From the NCBI RefSeq assembly GCF_000819685.1, contig NZ_CDBR01000053.1, forward strand, positions 143,879 through 207,878: a DNA stretch of 64,000 bases, in the 5' to 3' direction. The translations under genes and the position numbers were made by a program. Of this stretch, positions 24,981-34,253 are shown one piece after another. Within the stretch, counting starts at the first letter, position 1. The number at the start of each line of letters is the position of its first letter. Below the pieces are notes generated by a model. The model did no database searches. It was not told the origin of the DNA and was given only the letters and a program-made list of their open reading frames with translations. The DNA comes from Aeromonas allosaccharophila. GTDB taxonomy: Bacteria > Pseudomonadota > Gammaproteobacteria > Enterobacterales > Aeromonadaceae.

Positions 24981-25673
24981 ATGCGGCTTGATAAATTTCT
25001 GTGCGATTGTTCCGATTTGACCCGCTCGCTGGCAGGCAAACTGATCCGTCAGGGTGAGGTCATGGTGGATGGCATTGTGGTCAAGCAGCCCGCCTTTCAT
25101 ATCAATGAGCAGAGCCAGATCGAGTTTGACGGCGTGCTGCTGACGCTGGAGCAGCGCAACCGCTATTTCATGCTGCACAAGCCGGAAGGTTACGTCTGCT
25201 CCAACGAGGATCCGGATCACCCGACCGTCTTCTTCCTGATGGATGAACCGGCGATGGGCAAGCTGCACGTGGTGGGTCGCCTCGACCTCGATACCACGGG
25301 TCTGGTGCTGGTGACCGACGACGGTCAATGGTCCCACCGCATCACCTCGCCGCGCCACGAGTGTGCCAAGACCTATCACGTCTGGCTGGCCGATCCGGTG
25401 AGCCCGGATGCGATCGCGCTGTTCGCCGAAGGGGTCTACCTGCGTAACGAGACCGATAAAACCCGTCCTGCCCAGCTGGAAATTCTCGGTGAGTGCGAGG
25501 CCCGCCTGACCATCCATGAAGGCAAGTACCACCAAGTCAAGCGGATGTTTGCCTCCATCGGCAACAAGGTCGTTGGCTTGCATCGCGAGCGGGTGGGTGG
25601 CCTGACGCTGGATGAAGAGCTGGCCCCCGGTGAATACCGCGAGCTGACCGCTGAGGAAATCGCCCTGTTCTGA
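24981..25673 (+). CDS. rsuA: 16S rRNA pseudouridine(516) synthase RsuA
   Basis: This is a 230-residue RsuA-family pseudouridine synthase. An N-terminal S4 RNA-binding domain (about 1-55, MRLDKFLCDCSDLTRSLAGKLI) precedes the catalytic domain with HVVGRLDLDTTGLVLVTDDG, in which Asp102 is the expected nucleophile. It modifies uridine 516 of 16S rRNA. It is a standalone gene ending 19 bases before the convergent EamA gene. Confidence 0.93.
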   Translation: MRLDKFLCDCSDLTRSLAGKLIRQGEVMVDGIVVKQPAFHINEQSQIEFDGVLLTLEQRNRYFMLHKPEGYVCSNEDPDHPTVFFLMDEPAMGKLHVVGRLDLDTTGLVLVTDDGQWSHRITSPRHECAKTYHVWLADPVSPDAIALFAEGVYLRNETDKTRPAQLEILGECEARLTIHEGKYHQVKRMFASIGNKVVGLHRERVGGLTLDEELAPGEYRELTAEEIALF

Positions 25674-25692
25674 TCAGGGATGGTGCCGGGTG

Positions 25693-26592
25693 TCAGTGAG
25701 TGCTGAAACCCAGCACCAGCGCCGTGCCAAGGGTGGCAATCAGTGCCCCAGCCCAGGCGGCAACGGATGGCCGCTCCCCCGAGTGCCACCACAACAGCGG
25801 CAGCAGCAGTACCGGCGTGGTGGAGGAGAGAATGGCTACCATGCCCACCTCGCCCTGCCGCAGAGCCATCAGGATCAGCGTCATGCCCAGCCCCATCGCT
25901 AGAAAACCGTTGGTGGCAATCATGGCGAGGATCTGGCGATTGACCGGTTTGAGCGGCATCGCCAGTGGCAAGCGCCCCAGCCGCAGGACGCAGTGGGCCA
26001 GCAGGGCACTGCCCATCCGGATACCCGATGCACTCACCGCATCCACCTCACCACTCATCATCACCGGCTTGGCGATAATGGCTCCCACGCTTTGACACAG
26101 TGCCGCCGTCAGGCCAAGGCCAATCCCCAGCGCCAGATTGCCACGGATCTGCTCCCACTCGTTGCTGCTACTGCGTCTGCCAAACAGGATCGCCAGCATC
26201 ACGCCGGCAAAGACCAGCATGGCCCCCAGCAGTCGCCAGCCAGTGAGCTGTTCATTAAATAGCCAGAGCCCAAGCAGGGCGGAAAACAGCGCATGGCAGG
26301 AAAAAAGCAGGGCACTGCGTCTTGGCCCCAGCCGGTTCATGCAGGCAAACAGCGCCGTGTCGCCGACGAAGATACCGACCAGTCCCGAGATGGCGAGCAG
26401 GGGCAGGGCGCTTGCGGTGAGGGTTTGCCAGCCACCGGTGAGCAGACTCATGGTGCCGAGCATCAGGCTGACCAGAAACATGCGCCAGCGACTGTAGGCA
26501 AATGCGCCGAGATGACGGGCCGGTTTGACCGAAATTAGCGCTGCAACTGCCCATAAACTGGCCGATGCGAGGGCCAGCCACTCATAACCCAT
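25693..26592 (-). CDS. EamA-family DMT transporter (intact)
   Basis: This is a 299-residue drug/metabolite transporter with about ten transmembrane helices in two EamA repeats. It starts MGYEWLALASASLWAVAALI and the second repeat is near LALGIGLGLTAALCQSVGAI. AGGAG lies six bases from the chosen ATG. The substrate is unknown. It is a second DMT gene in the window, unlike the broken one at 17264, and the two are not close copies. It is divergent from the OppA-like gene. Confidence 0.9.
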   Translation of the reverse strand: MGYEWLALASASLWAVAALISVKPARHLGAFAYSRWRMFLVSLMLGTMSLLTGGWQTLTASALPLLAISGLVGIFVGDTALFACMNRLGPRRSALLFSCHALFSALLGLWLFNEQLTGWRLLGAMLVFAGVMLAILFGRRSSSNEWEQIRGNLALGIGLGLTAALCQSVGAIIAKPVMMSGEVDAVSASGIRMGSALLAHCVLRLGRLPLAMPLKPVNRQILAMIATNGFLAMGLGMTLILMALRQGEVGMVAILSSTTPVLLLPLLWWHSGERPSVAAWAGALIATLGTALVLGFSTH

Positions 26593-26748
26593 AAAAACTC
26601 CTGAAAAAATTAACCCGAAAGACTCCATCTCCCGGGCAAGCCCGATACAATACGGGGCGTTTTCGGGGATAACAAGAGCGGCATCAGGCATTCATCAGGC
26701 GCGCCGTCGGCCTTCCCCTCCTGCAGTGGTTTTATTCGAGGTTTTGTC

Positions 26749-28386
26749 ATGAGGTATGGTTTCTTCCCCAAGCTGGCGCAACGCTGGCTCTCCCCGCTAT
26801 TGCTTGCCGTGCTGGCAGGGCCCCTGGCCCATGCCACCACCGTTGAGCAGCAGCCTCTGCTGGCCGATCGGCAAACCCTGGTCAAGGGCAACGGTGCCGA
26901 GCCGGAGTCTTTGGATCCGGCGCTGGTGCGATCCGGTTTTCCGGGGGAGGCGGTACTGGTCGATCTGTTTGAAGGGCTGGTCAGCGAAGATGGGCAGGGG
27001 CATATCGTCCCTGCTCAGGCACAGCGCTGGGAGGTGAGTGAAGATGGACTGGAGTGGCGTTTTTTCCTGCGCCCCCAACTGAAGTGGTCCAATGGCGAGC
27101 CGCTGGTGGCCGCTGATTTCGTCTATGCCTGGCGTCGTCTACTCGATCCGGCCATCAACTCCCCTTCTGCCGGATTGCTGCTGGCGACGGGGATCAACAA
27201 TGCGCAATCCATCTATGCCGGTGCGTTGGAGCTCGACAATCTGGGCATTGAGGCGCAAAGCGACCAGATCCTGAAAATCACTCTGGAGCGACCTGCCCCC
27301 TATTTTTTGCAGCTCATCAGTCAGCGCCCCTTTGTGCCAGTCAATCAGAAGGCGATAGCCCAGTTTGGCAAGCAGTGGACCGAGCCCGGCAAGCTGGTGA
27401 GCAATGGTGCTTACCGGCTGGCAAGCTGGACGCCGAACGAGCGGATAGAAGCCGAGCGCAATATCCACTACTGGGATGACCTTCACACCCGTATCGGACG
27501 GGTCACCTATCTGCCGATCACCTCGCAACATGCCGAACGGCTGCGCTATGAGGCTGGTGAAATCCAGCTCACCAACAAGGTCTCCCTCGGCTATTACCAG
27601 AAGATGAAGCGCGAGTCTCCGGAGCGGCTCTGGGGCTTGCCGCTGTTTGGCACCTATCTCTATGCGTTCAATTTGAAGCGACCCGAACTGCAGGATGTGC
27701 GGGTGCGTCAGGCGCTCTCCATGGCGGTTGATCGACAGCAGCTCATTGGGGCAGTGAGCGGGCAGGATGAGCAGGCGGCATGGTCGCTGTTGCCGGAGAT
27801 GCCGGGTTATCCCCAGGTGGTATTGCCTGTGGCGCTCGAAGATATGCCGACTCGGCAGGCCAAAGCGGCAGCCCTGCTGTCTGCGGCCGGGTATAACAGT
27901 GCGAATCCACTAAAGCTGAGTATTACCTACAACGCTGCCGACACCCACAAGCAGATGGCAATGGCCATTGCTGCCATGTGGCAGAAGCTGGGGGTGCAGG
28001 TCTCCCTCAACAGTCTGGAGTGGGGGGCCTATCAGGTGGCCAAGGATAGCGGTGATTTTCAGGTGGCCAGAAGTTTCCTGTTTGGCGATTACGTCGAGCC
28101 GTCAGCCATGCTGGGCAGCTTCCGTTGTCAGGATCTGCGCAACGAGAGCGGCTACTGCAATCCCGATTTTGATCTGCTGCTGGAGCAGGCGGCCAACACG
28201 CTGGACGGTGCGAGCCGGGGTGAACTGTACCACCATGCCGAACAGTTGCTGCTCGAAGAGGCGCCGATCATCCCTGTATATCATTACAATCAGATGAGAC
28301 TGGTCGATCCCGCGCTGCGAGGGCTGCCCAGCCAGAATTTGAAAGGGACGATTGCCACCAAGGATCTCTATTTCAGCCCGCAGTGA
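26749..28386 (+). CDS. OppA-family periplasmic oligopeptide-binding protein
   Basis: This is a 545-residue family-5 solute-binding protein with signal peptide (about 1-29, GPLAHA) and the OppA signature SLDPALVRSGFPGEAVLVDLF after NGAEPE. It also has the LKWSNGEPLVAADFVYAWRR motif. It binds oligopeptides for the Opp ABC importer, but no opp permease genes are adjacent, so it is an orphan binding protein like MppA. GAGG precedes the ATG. It is followed by yfcE after 10 bases. Confidence 0.9.
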   Translation: MRYGFFPKLAQRWLSPLLLAVLAGPLAHATTVEQQPLLADRQTLVKGNGAEPESLDPALVRSGFPGEAVLVDLFEGLVSEDGQGHIVPAQAQRWEVSEDGLEWRFFLRPQLKWSNGEPLVAADFVYAWRRLLDPAINSPSAGLLLATGINNAQSIYAGALELDNLGIEAQSDQILKITLERPAPYFLQLISQRPFVPVNQKAIAQFGKQWTEPGKLVSNGAYRLASWTPNERIEAERNIHYWDDLHTRIGRVTYLPITSQHAERLRYEAGEIQLTNKVSLGYYQKMKRESPERLWGLPLFGTYLYAFNLKRPELQDVRVRQALSMAVDRQQLIGAVSGQDEQAAWSLLPEMPGYPQVVLPVALEDMPTRQAKAAALLSAAGYNSANPLKLSITYNAADTHKQMAMAIAAMWQKLGVQVSLNSLEWGAYQVAKDSGDFQVARSFLFGDYVEPSAMLGSFRCQDLRNESGYCNPDFDLLLEQAANTLDGASRGELYHHAEQLLLEEAPIIPVYHYNQMRLVDPALRGLPSQNLKGTIATKDLYFSPQ

Positions 28387-28396
28387 GGAGCATTTC

Positions 28397-28939
28397 ATGA
28401 AACTTGCCATCATTTCCGACATCCACGGCAGCATCATTGCGCTGGAGCGGGTGCTGACCCAACTTGAGCCCTGGCAGCCGGATCATTATCTGCTGCTCGG
28501 CGATCTGCTCAACCATGGCCCGCGCAATCCTCTGCCGGAGGGATATAACCCGGCCGCCGTGGCCGATCTGCTCAACGAGCTGGCACCGCAGATCATCGCG
28601 GTGCGGGGAAATTGTGATTCCGAAGTGGATCAGATGCTGTTGCGCTTTCCCATTACCGCTCCCTACAACCAGCTGCTGGTCGATGAGCGGCGCTGGTTTG
28701 TCAGCCACGGTCATCTTTACCGTCCGGACGAGGTACAGCTCCCGGCGGGCAGTCTGTTCCTGAGTGGTCACACCCATGTGCCGGTGCTGGAGTGGCAGGG
28801 GGATCGGGTATTGATGAACCCGGGATCGATCTGTTTCCCGCGCGGCGAGCTGCCTGCCAGTTACGGCTGCTATGAAGACGGGGTGCTACGCGTCAATGCG
28901 TGTGAGGATGGGCGAGAGTTGCTGCGACTGATGTTTTAA
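28397..28939 (+). CDS. yfcE: YfcE-family phosphodiesterase
   Basis: This is a 180-residue calcineurin-like metallophosphoesterase. Metal-binding motifs are SDIHGS (about 7-12), LLGDLLNHGPRN (about 34-45), GNCDSE (about 75-80), SHGH and SGHTHVP near the C-terminus. The family hydrolyses phosphodiesters in vitro; the natural substrate is unknown. GAGGAG lies a few bases upstream of the ATG. It probably shares a transcript with the OppA-like gene. Confidence 0.92.
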   Translation: MKLAIISDIHGSIIALERVLTQLEPWQPDHYLLLGDLLNHGPRNPLPEGYNPAAVADLLNELAPQIIAVRGNCDSEVDQMLLRFPITAPYNQLLVDERRWFVSHGHLYRPDEVQLPAGSLFLSGHTHVPVLEWQGDRVLMNPGSICFPRGELPASYGCYEDGVLRVNACEDGRELLRLMF

Positions 28940-28948
28940 AACGGACAG

Positions 28949-28988
28949 AAAAAATGCAAGGCCTGATGATAAGAGATGTCAGGCCTTG
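28949..28988 (-). terminator. Intrinsic terminator of flgMN
   Basis: On the minus strand CAAGGCCTGA and TCAGGCCTTG form a ten-pair stem with a loop of about 11 bases, followed by CATTTTTT. The flgN stop codon lies inside the stem. On the plus strand it lies just after yfcE and could help end that transcript too. Confidence 0.85.
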
Positions 28989-29395
28989 ATACCGTAGGAG
29001 CGGGTGCCAGAGCGAGTGTTGCCCTTGGCGTCATAGGTCAGGCTGTTGCGATCTCGCAACTGACTCAGAAAGGTTGCCAGACGACGGTTGGAGACCATGC
29101 TCAATTCAAGCAAGCGACCGTTGATATCATTTTGTGCCTGGCAGGCATCCAGTTTTGCACGAAGCTGCGCTATCTCGTCGGGATAGGCTGCCAGCTGCAG
29201 TGCTAGTTCCGGCATCTCTGCCAGCGTCTTGTCCAGGGTTTCTATCGCAGCAAGCAACTGCTGTTTGCGCTCGGTCAGTGCAGGCAGGGCCAGTGCCTGA
29301 TGCTGCTCGAGCAAGCTGAACTCCTCTTCCAGAATGCCTTGCATCTGGCTGAGGTAATCATCTTGGGTGTGCAGTAACGAAGGTAAGTCCATCAT
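28979..29395 (-). CDS. flgN: Flagellar export chaperone FlgN
   Basis: This is a 138-residue helical protein, the export chaperone for hook-filament junction proteins FlgK and FlgL. The sequence is helix-rich and coiled (LLEQHQALALPALTERKQQLLAAIETL), with a tail containing LSQLRDRNSLTYDAKG. The ATG overlaps the flgM stop (ATGATG), so the start could be one codon later. It is co-transcribed with flgM from a FliA promoter. Assignment rests on size, composition and position. Confidence 0.88.
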   Translation of the reverse strand: MMDLPSLLHTQDDYLSQMQGILEEEFSLLEQHQALALPALTERKQQLLAAIETLDKTLAEMPELALQLAAYPDEIAQLRAKLDACQAQNDINGRLLELSMVSNRRLATFLSQLRDRNSLTYDAKGNTRSGTRSYGIKA

Positions 29396-29712
29396 CCCAG
29401 AACTTTGTCCAGATTGGCCTCGAAACTGAACATCTTCTTGGCAACAGCGTCGCTGTTGACCTGATATTCGCCACTCGCGACGGCTTTTTTCAGTCGTTCG
29501 ACCTTGCTCTCATTGCCGGTCGAGGCGGTATTGAGGTTTTGTTGCATCTTTTGCAATTGTTGCGCCTCACTGGTCAAGGAGACGGAGTCCAGCTTGACAG
29601 TAGCCGCTTTGTTTTCGGGCGATGAGGTGACTGACTTGCTGCCTGTCCCCTGGCTATTAGCGGTATTTTGCAACCGATTGTTCGCCAAGTTGTTGATATT
29701 GTTGATGGCCAT
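29392..29712 (-). CDS. flgM: Anti-sigma-28 factor FlgM
   Basis: This is a 106-residue FlgM that binds FliA (sigma-28) until it is secreted through the completed hook. The N-terminal half is low-complexity and rich in Asn/Ser/Thr (disordered, export signal). The C-terminal half holds the FliA-binding helices (VERLKKAVASGEYQVNSDAVAKKM). An AAGG precedes the ATG. The gene overlaps flgN and lies under its own FliA-type promoter, forming the usual feedback loop. Confidence 0.93.
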   Translation of the reverse strand: MAINNINNLANNRLQNTANSQGTGSKSVTSSPENKAATVKLDSVSLTSEAQQLQKMQQNLNTASTGNESKVERLKKAVASGEYQVNSDAVAKKMFSFEANLDKVLG

Positions 29713-29751
29713 TTTAGTTACCTTCGTCTGCTTTAAGGTTTGCTTACCTGT

Positions 29752-29778
29752 TTATCGGTGCGGCAGGTCAAAACTTTA
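29752..29778 (-). promoter_or_regulatory. FliA (sigma-28) promoter of flgMN
   Basis: On the minus strand TAAAGTTT and ACCGATAA are separated by 11 bases, matching the sigma-28 consensus TAAAGTTT-N11-GCCGATAA except for one base. It is about 40 bases from the flgM start. Confidence 0.9.
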
Positions 29779-29803
29779 GAAAAAAGTTGTCAAGGATCCG
29801 GAT

Positions 29804-30487
29804 TTAAAACGTGACCGATACGGCACCCACAGCACTGACTTTACCCTCAACGGTTTTGCCGGAGCGAATATTGACGAGTTTGATGATCTCTCCGAAGCTG
29901 CCATCTTGCAAGGCTCGGGCCATGGTTTTGATCTGGAAGTTGCTGTTTTCTGCCGTCAGAGTGACCTGATCCCCTTTACACACTACACAAACTTGGCTTA
30001 AACGGATGGGCTGCCCCGGTTTTAGCTCTCGCTTGCTGCGTACCCCGATAAGAGGAGCGGTGTCAGTCAGGTAGTCGCCGCGGATCAGGGTTTGATCCTG
30101 ATAGGCCAGGACCAGCTGGCTTTCACTCAGCAGATCCCCCTTGGCAATGGGGTTGGCCACCGTGACATAGGGTTTTTGAATGCTGACCCGCACCGGGAGA
30201 TAGACGTCCCAGGGTTTGTCTTCCTCACATTTAAGGTAAACTGTTGTATTGCGGCGAATTTCCATTTTTGCTGGTAAGCTGATAGTGAGCAGATCTTCGC
30301 AGCGGGTCAGTGGGAGCCGTTCATCCAGCGTGGCAGGGGTAACCTCAGCTCTGGCATCCAACGAAACATCCAGCTGGCTGTAAACGAACTCTTGTGCCCT
30401 TTCTTGCAGATAAGTAGTGACGTCCGAGGCGTAGCTGGAAGATATGCTGCCAAAAAAGAGGCTGATGAGTAAAAGTCGGTTAATCAT
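29804..30487 (-). CDS. flgA: Flagellar P-ring assembly chaperone FlgA
   Basis: This is a 227-residue periplasmic protein needed to assemble the FlgI P-ring. A signal peptide (MINRLLLISLFFGSISSSYA) precedes the SAF domain region (PIAKGDLLSESQLVLAYQD and RELKPGQPIRLSQV) and the C-terminal domain with NIRSGKTVEGKVSAVG. I chose the ATG at 30487 because it opens a good signal peptide; an upstream in-frame ATG at 30520 adds a charged extension. It reads away from cheV. Confidence 0.92.
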   Translation of the reverse strand: MINRLLLISLFFGSISSSYASDVTTYLQERAQEFVYSQLDVSLDARAEVTPATLDERLPLTRCEDLLTISLPAKMEIRRNTTVYLKCEEDKPWDVYLPVRVSIQKPYVTVANPIAKGDLLSESQLVLAYQDQTLIRGDYLTDTAPLIGVRSKRELKPGQPIRLSQVCVVCKGDQVTLTAENSNFQIKTMARALQDGSFGEIIKLVNIRSGKTVEGKVSAVGAVSVTF

Positions 30488-30631
30488 TTTCGCTCGTTGG
30501 TCGATAAGTTGTTCACGCATATCACCATATTTAACTATGATTGCTTCAGAATCTGTTCGTTGTCACATCGATAGTCTGACGCAATCCATCACGCATGCAT
30601 GATTAATGCCAAGCGTTTTTAGGGAGTGTTT

Positions 30632-31543
30632 ATGGCCAGTATTCTGGACTCGGTCAACCAGCGTACCCAGCTCGTGGGACAAAACCGGCTGGAGTTGTTG
30701 TTGTTTCGTCTCAACGGACGTCAAAGATTTGGCATCAACGTATTCAAAGTGCGTGAAGTGTTGCAGTGCCCCCCCTTGACCGTGATGCCCAAACTGAACT
30801 CTTGCATTCGCGGGGTCGCCCATATTCGTGGCCAGACGATTTCGGTCATCGATCTCAGCATGGCGGTTGGCAAGCGTCCGATTGAAGATTTGAGCAAGTG
30901 CTTCATTATTATCTCCGAGTACAACCGCTCCATTCAGGGTTTTCTGGTGCATTCGGTCGAGCGCATCATCAATATGAACTGGGAGTCAATCCTGCCGCCG
31001 CCCAAAGGGGCGGGGCGCATCAACTACATGACGGCGGTCACCGAGGTGGACGGCGAGTTGGTAGAGATCCTCGATGTTGAACGTATTCTCAACGAGATCT
31101 CCCCGGTCTCTACCGAAGTGAGCAAAGAGCTGGTGGAGTCTAGCGTCGAACACCCGACCCTGGGACGTCCTGTGCTGGTGGCCGATGACTCTTCAGTTGC
31201 GCGCAAACAGGTGCAGCGTGCGCTCGAAGCCATCGGGGTCGAGTGCGTGCTGGCAAAAGATGGTCGTGAAGCACTGAATATGCTGCTGGAAATGGCCAAA
31301 AATGGCCCCATCAAGGATCAGATTGCGCTGGTCATTTCGGATATCGAAATGCCGGAAATGGATGGTTACACCTTCACTGCAGAAATCCGGAATAATCCCA
31401 ATCTCAAGGATTTGCATGTTATTCTGCATACCTCACTCAGTGGGGTATTCAACCAGGCCATGGTGCAGAAAGTGGGGGCCAACAATTTCATCGCCAAGTT
31501 CCAACCGGATGAATTGGCCAAGGCCGTACAAAACGCACTCTAA
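30632..31543 (+). CDS. cheV: Chemotaxis coupling protein CheV
   Basis: This is a 303-residue protein with an N-terminal CheW-like domain (about 20-165), which couples receptors to CheA, and a C-terminal receiver domain (about 180-300). The receiver has VADDSSVARKQ, the phosphoacceptor in LVISDIEMPEMDGY and the conserved lysine in FIAKFQPDEL. I chose the ATG at 30632, five bases after AGGGAG, not the GTG two codons earlier. It is followed by cheR, as in vibrios and aeromonads. Confidence 0.95.
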   Translation: MASILDSVNQRTQLVGQNRLELLLFRLNGRQRFGINVFKVREVLQCPPLTVMPKLNSCIRGVAHIRGQTISVIDLSMAVGKRPIEDLSKCFIIISEYNRSIQGFLVHSVERIINMNWESILPPPKGAGRINYMTAVTEVDGELVEILDVERILNEISPVSTEVSKELVESSVEHPTLGRPVLVADDSSVARKQVQRALEAIGVECVLAKDGREALNMLLEMAKNGPIKDQIALVISDIEMPEMDGYTFTAEIRNNPNLKDLHVILHTSLSGVFNQAMVQKVGANNFIAKFQPDELAKAVQNAL

Positions 31544-31560
31544 TAAAGAAGAACAGCTGC

Positions 31561-32385
31561 ATGAAGACACTTTCGGACGACTTATACAAACAGTTCAGCA
31601 ACTTTCTGGCGGTTCAGAGCGGGATCGTGCTGGGTGATAACAAACAGTATCTGGTGAAGAGCCGTCTTTCACCGTTGATGGCTCAGTTTGGCATCGAGAG
31701 TCTGTCTGATCTGGTTACCCGTGCAATGAGTGTGCGAGAGCGTGACCTGAAAATGGCCGTGGTGGATGCCATGACAACCAACGAGACCCTCTGGTTTCGT
31801 GATACCTATCCGTTTCAACTGCTTACCGACAAGATTTTCCCGGAATTGGGGAAAAGCGGCCGCCCCATCAAGATCTGGTCTGCCGCCTCGTCGTCAGGTC
31901 AGGAGCCCTACTCCATTGCCATGACGGCGCTGGAGCAACAGATGAAAAAGCCGGGCACCTTGCCCGGTGGCGTTCAGATTGTCGGAACGGATATCTCGAC
32001 GACCATGCTCAATCAGTGCAAGGAAGGCATTTATGACAGTCTTGCACTGGCTCGCGGGTTGTCGCCCGAGCGTAAGAAGATGTTTTTTGAGCCTTACGGC
32101 GACAACAAGATGCGGGTGGTGGAGCGAGTCAGAAAATTGACCACCTTCCGGCCGATCAATTTGCTGGAGAGCTACAGCCTGCTTGGCAAGTTTGACATCA
32201 TTTTTTGCCGTAACGTGCTCATCTATTTTGCGCCGGAAGTGAAGTCAAAGATCCTCAACCAGTTTGCTGCCAGCCTCAATCCTGGTGGGTATCTGATGTT
32301 GGGGGCGTCGGAGTCACTGGCCGGATTGACCGACCGGTTCGAGATGATCCGCTGTAATCCGGGGATAGTCTACAAGGTCAAATAG
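31561..32385 (+). CDS. cheR: Chemotaxis methyltransferase CheR
   Basis: This is a 274-residue glutamate methyltransferase that methylates chemoreceptors with S-adenosylmethionine. The N-terminal helical domain (about 1-80) precedes the SAM-binding domain with IKIWSAASSSGQEPYSIAM, IVGTDISTTML and the FDIIFCRNVLIYF motif. It is 17 bases after cheV and ends before a terminator, so cheV-cheR form a unit separate from flgB. Confidence 0.95.
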   Translation: MKTLSDDLYKQFSNFLAVQSGIVLGDNKQYLVKSRLSPLMAQFGIESLSDLVTRAMSVRERDLKMAVVDAMTTNETLWFRDTYPFQLLTDKIFPELGKSGRPIKIWSAASSSGQEPYSIAMTALEQQMKKPGTLPGGVQIVGTDISTTMLNQCKEGIYDSLALARGLSPERKKMFFEPYGDNKMRVVERVRKLTTFRPINLLESYSLLGKFDIIFCRNVLIYFAPEVKSKILNQFAASLNPGGYLMLGASESLAGLTDRFEMIRCNPGIVYKVK

Positions 32386-32428
32386 GCCTGATAGCCTTGA
32401 TATTCTGGGTTCTTGCCAGTTCATGTAA

Positions 32429-32460
32429 AGAGGGAAGCGATTAGCTTCCCTCTTTCTTTC
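32429..32460 (+). terminator. Intrinsic terminator of cheVR
   Basis: AGAGGGAAGC and GCTTCCCTCT form a perfect ten-pair stem with a GATTA loop, followed by a T-rich TTCTTTC tail. Confidence 0.9.
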
Positions 32461-32624
32461 TCTACAGTTCAATGCCTCTATTTGCCTGCCATTTCCAACC
32501 ACTGCCAAGATGGTTAACAACCTGAGGTAGCCAGACGTTACCTGGCTGCTGGGGCGAGATACTCCCGTGGTTTCTGGTCTGAAATGTGCTCATCCCCAGA
32601 CCATCGAGTTGAGTGATTCGCTTA

Positions 32625-32640
32625 TGGCACACCTCTTGCA
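32625..32640 (+). promoter_or_regulatory. Sigma-54 promoter of flgBCDE
   Basis: TGGCAC-ACCTC-TTGCA is an exact -24/-12 sigma-54 promoter (TGGCAC-N5-TTGCA). It is 29 bases before flgB. FlrC is the expected activator. Confidence 0.95.
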
Positions 32641-32669
32641 AACAAAATATACCAAGCAGGAGGTGTGCT

Positions 32670-33068
32670 ATGGCTCTTTCATTTGACAAGGCATTCGGTG
32701 TTCATCAACACACGATAAGCGTTCGCGCCAAGCGGGCTGAAGTGCTGTCCAGCAATATTGCCAACGCGGATACACCGGGCTTCAAAGCCAGGGATATCAA
32801 CTTTGCACAGGCGTTGCAGGAGGCCCAGTCGCATCAGGGTTTTGGTCTGGCCACGACCAGCGAAAAGCATTTTGCCTTGAATATGGACGCTCCGGGTACC
32901 GTGCAATATCGCAACCCGCTGCAACCGGATACCGGTGACGGCAATACGGTCGATGTGCAGCAGGAGCGCAGCGAGTTTCTGCGCAATAGCCTCGAGTATC
33001 AAACCTCCCTTGAATTTATGAATAGCAAGATCAGTGGCCTGCTGAAGGCCCTGAAAGGAGAGCAGTGA
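32670..33068 (+). CDS. flgB: Flagellar basal-body rod protein FlgB
   Basis: This is a 132-residue proximal rod subunit. The N-terminal rod motif is [21 protein letters not shown] (about 26-46, split here by normal substitutions) and the C-terminal helix is near [22 protein letters not shown] is five bases before the ATG. It heads the flgBCDE operon behind a sigma-54 promoter and overlaps flgC by one base (TGATG). Confidence 0.96.
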   Translation: MALSFDKAFGVHQHTISVRAKRAEVLSSNIANADTPGFKARDINFAQALQEAQSHQGFGLATTSEKHFALNMDAPGTVQYRNPLQPDTGDGNTVDVQQERSEFLRNSLEYQTSLEFMNSKISGLLKALKGEQ

Positions 33069-33487
33069 TGAGTTTGTTCAAGGTCTTCGACATAGCAGGC
33101 TCGGCTATGAGCGCACAGTCCGTGCGGCTCAACACGGTTGCCAGCAACATGGCCAACGCGGACAGCGTCAGCTCCAGTGTGGAAAATACTTACCACGCCA
33201 GGCGGCCAGTCTTTGCCGCCCAGCTCGATCAGGCGATGTCTGATAAGCAGGGCTCGGTCGGGGTTGAGGTGAAGGGCATTGTCGAGAGCAAGGCACCACT
33301 GCTTAAAGAGTACAACCCCAACCACCCGATGGCGGACAAAGACGGCTTCATCTTCAAGCCGAACGTCAACATGGTTGAAGAGATGGCCGACATGATCAAC
33401 GCCTCGCGCAGCTACCAGACCAATGTCCAAGTTGCAGATTCGGCCAAGAAGATGCTGCAGCAGACGCTCCAGCTTGGCAAGTCCTGA
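33068..33487 (+). CDS. flgC: Flagellar basal-body rod protein FlgC
   Basis: This is a 139-residue proximal rod subunit with the rod motif LNTVASNMANADSVSSS (about 21-37) and the C-terminal heptad region MINASRSYQTNVQV. The ATG overlaps the flgB stop; AGGAG lies seven bases upstream. Length and position are those of FlgC. Confidence 0.96.
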   Translation: MSLFKVFDIAGSAMSAQSVRLNTVASNMANADSVSSSVENTYHARRPVFAAQLDQAMSDKQGSVGVEVKGIVESKAPLLKEYNPNHPMADKDGFIFKPNVNMVEEMADMINASRSYQTNVQVADSAKKMLQQTLQLGKS

Positions 33488-33502
33488 TAGGAGGGATGCA
33501 GC

Positions 33503-34243
33503 ATGGTCGATACAACCAACAATGTGAACGGTATCAGCCGTACCACGACCCAGACGACAGGCACCACAACGGCGCCCAAGAAAGAGCTGGATCAGGCTTC
33601 ATTTATGAAACTGCTGACCATGCAGCTGTCATATCAGGATCCCTTCAAGCCGGTCGACAATGCCCAGATGCTTTCCCAGATGGCCTCCATGTCTACGTCG
33701 GAGGGGATCAGCAGTCTGTCTACCCAGATGGGCAAGCTTAATGACCAGATGATATCCAGCCAGGCTCTGCAAGCGTCTTCTCTGGTTGGTCAAAATGTGT
33801 TGCTACAGGGCAATACCGGATTTTTAGACCAGGATGGTTCGTTATCTGCGGTCGTTGCTGTTGGTACAACGAATAAATATTCGGGCGTCAAAATTACCGT
33901 TGAGGATGAAAAGGGGCAGGTTATCAAGGAGTTTCCTCTCGAAGGAGACCAAAAAGGTAATGTTGAAATTGCTTGGGACGGTAAAGACAAGGCCGGCAAC
34001 CGAGTCGCCGCAGGCAAGTATGTCATCAAAGCCAGCGGCACTCTCGATGGCAAATCGGAAAGTATTGCCACATTTGCTTATGCCAAAGTGGACAGTGTTG
34101 CCTTGGGCAATGCGACTAACCCGACTCGCCTCAATTTGAGAGGACTGGGTAGCGAATATTTGAACAACATTCTGCAAATTTCAGGAACCAATTCAAATCC
34201 GACGGTTACACCGTCAAAAACCACGTCGACAGCATCGATCTAA
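33503..34243 (+). CDS. flgD: Flagellar hook assembly scaffold FlgD
   Basis: This is a 246-residue hook cap that promotes FlgE polymerisation and is later discarded. The N-terminal region (about 25-60) has LDQASFMKLLTMQLSYQDPF. The C-terminal part has a beta-domain with ISWDGKDKAGN-like sequence IAWDGKDKAGNRVAAG, the FlgD Ig-like signature. GGAGG lies before the ATG. Confidence 0.95.
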   Translation: MVDTTNNVNGISRTTTQTTGTTTAPKKELDQASFMKLLTMQLSYQDPFKPVDNAQMLSQMASMSTSEGISSLSTQMGKLNDQMISSQALQASSLVGQNVLLQGNTGFLDQDGSLSAVVAVGTTNKYSGVKITVEDEKGQVIKEFPLEGDQKGNVEIAWDGKDKAGNRVAAGKYVIKASGTLDGKSESIATFAYAKVDSVALGNATNPTRLNLRGLGSEYLNNILQISGTNSNPTVTPSKTTSTASI

Positions 34244-34253
34244 GGAGCTGGAT

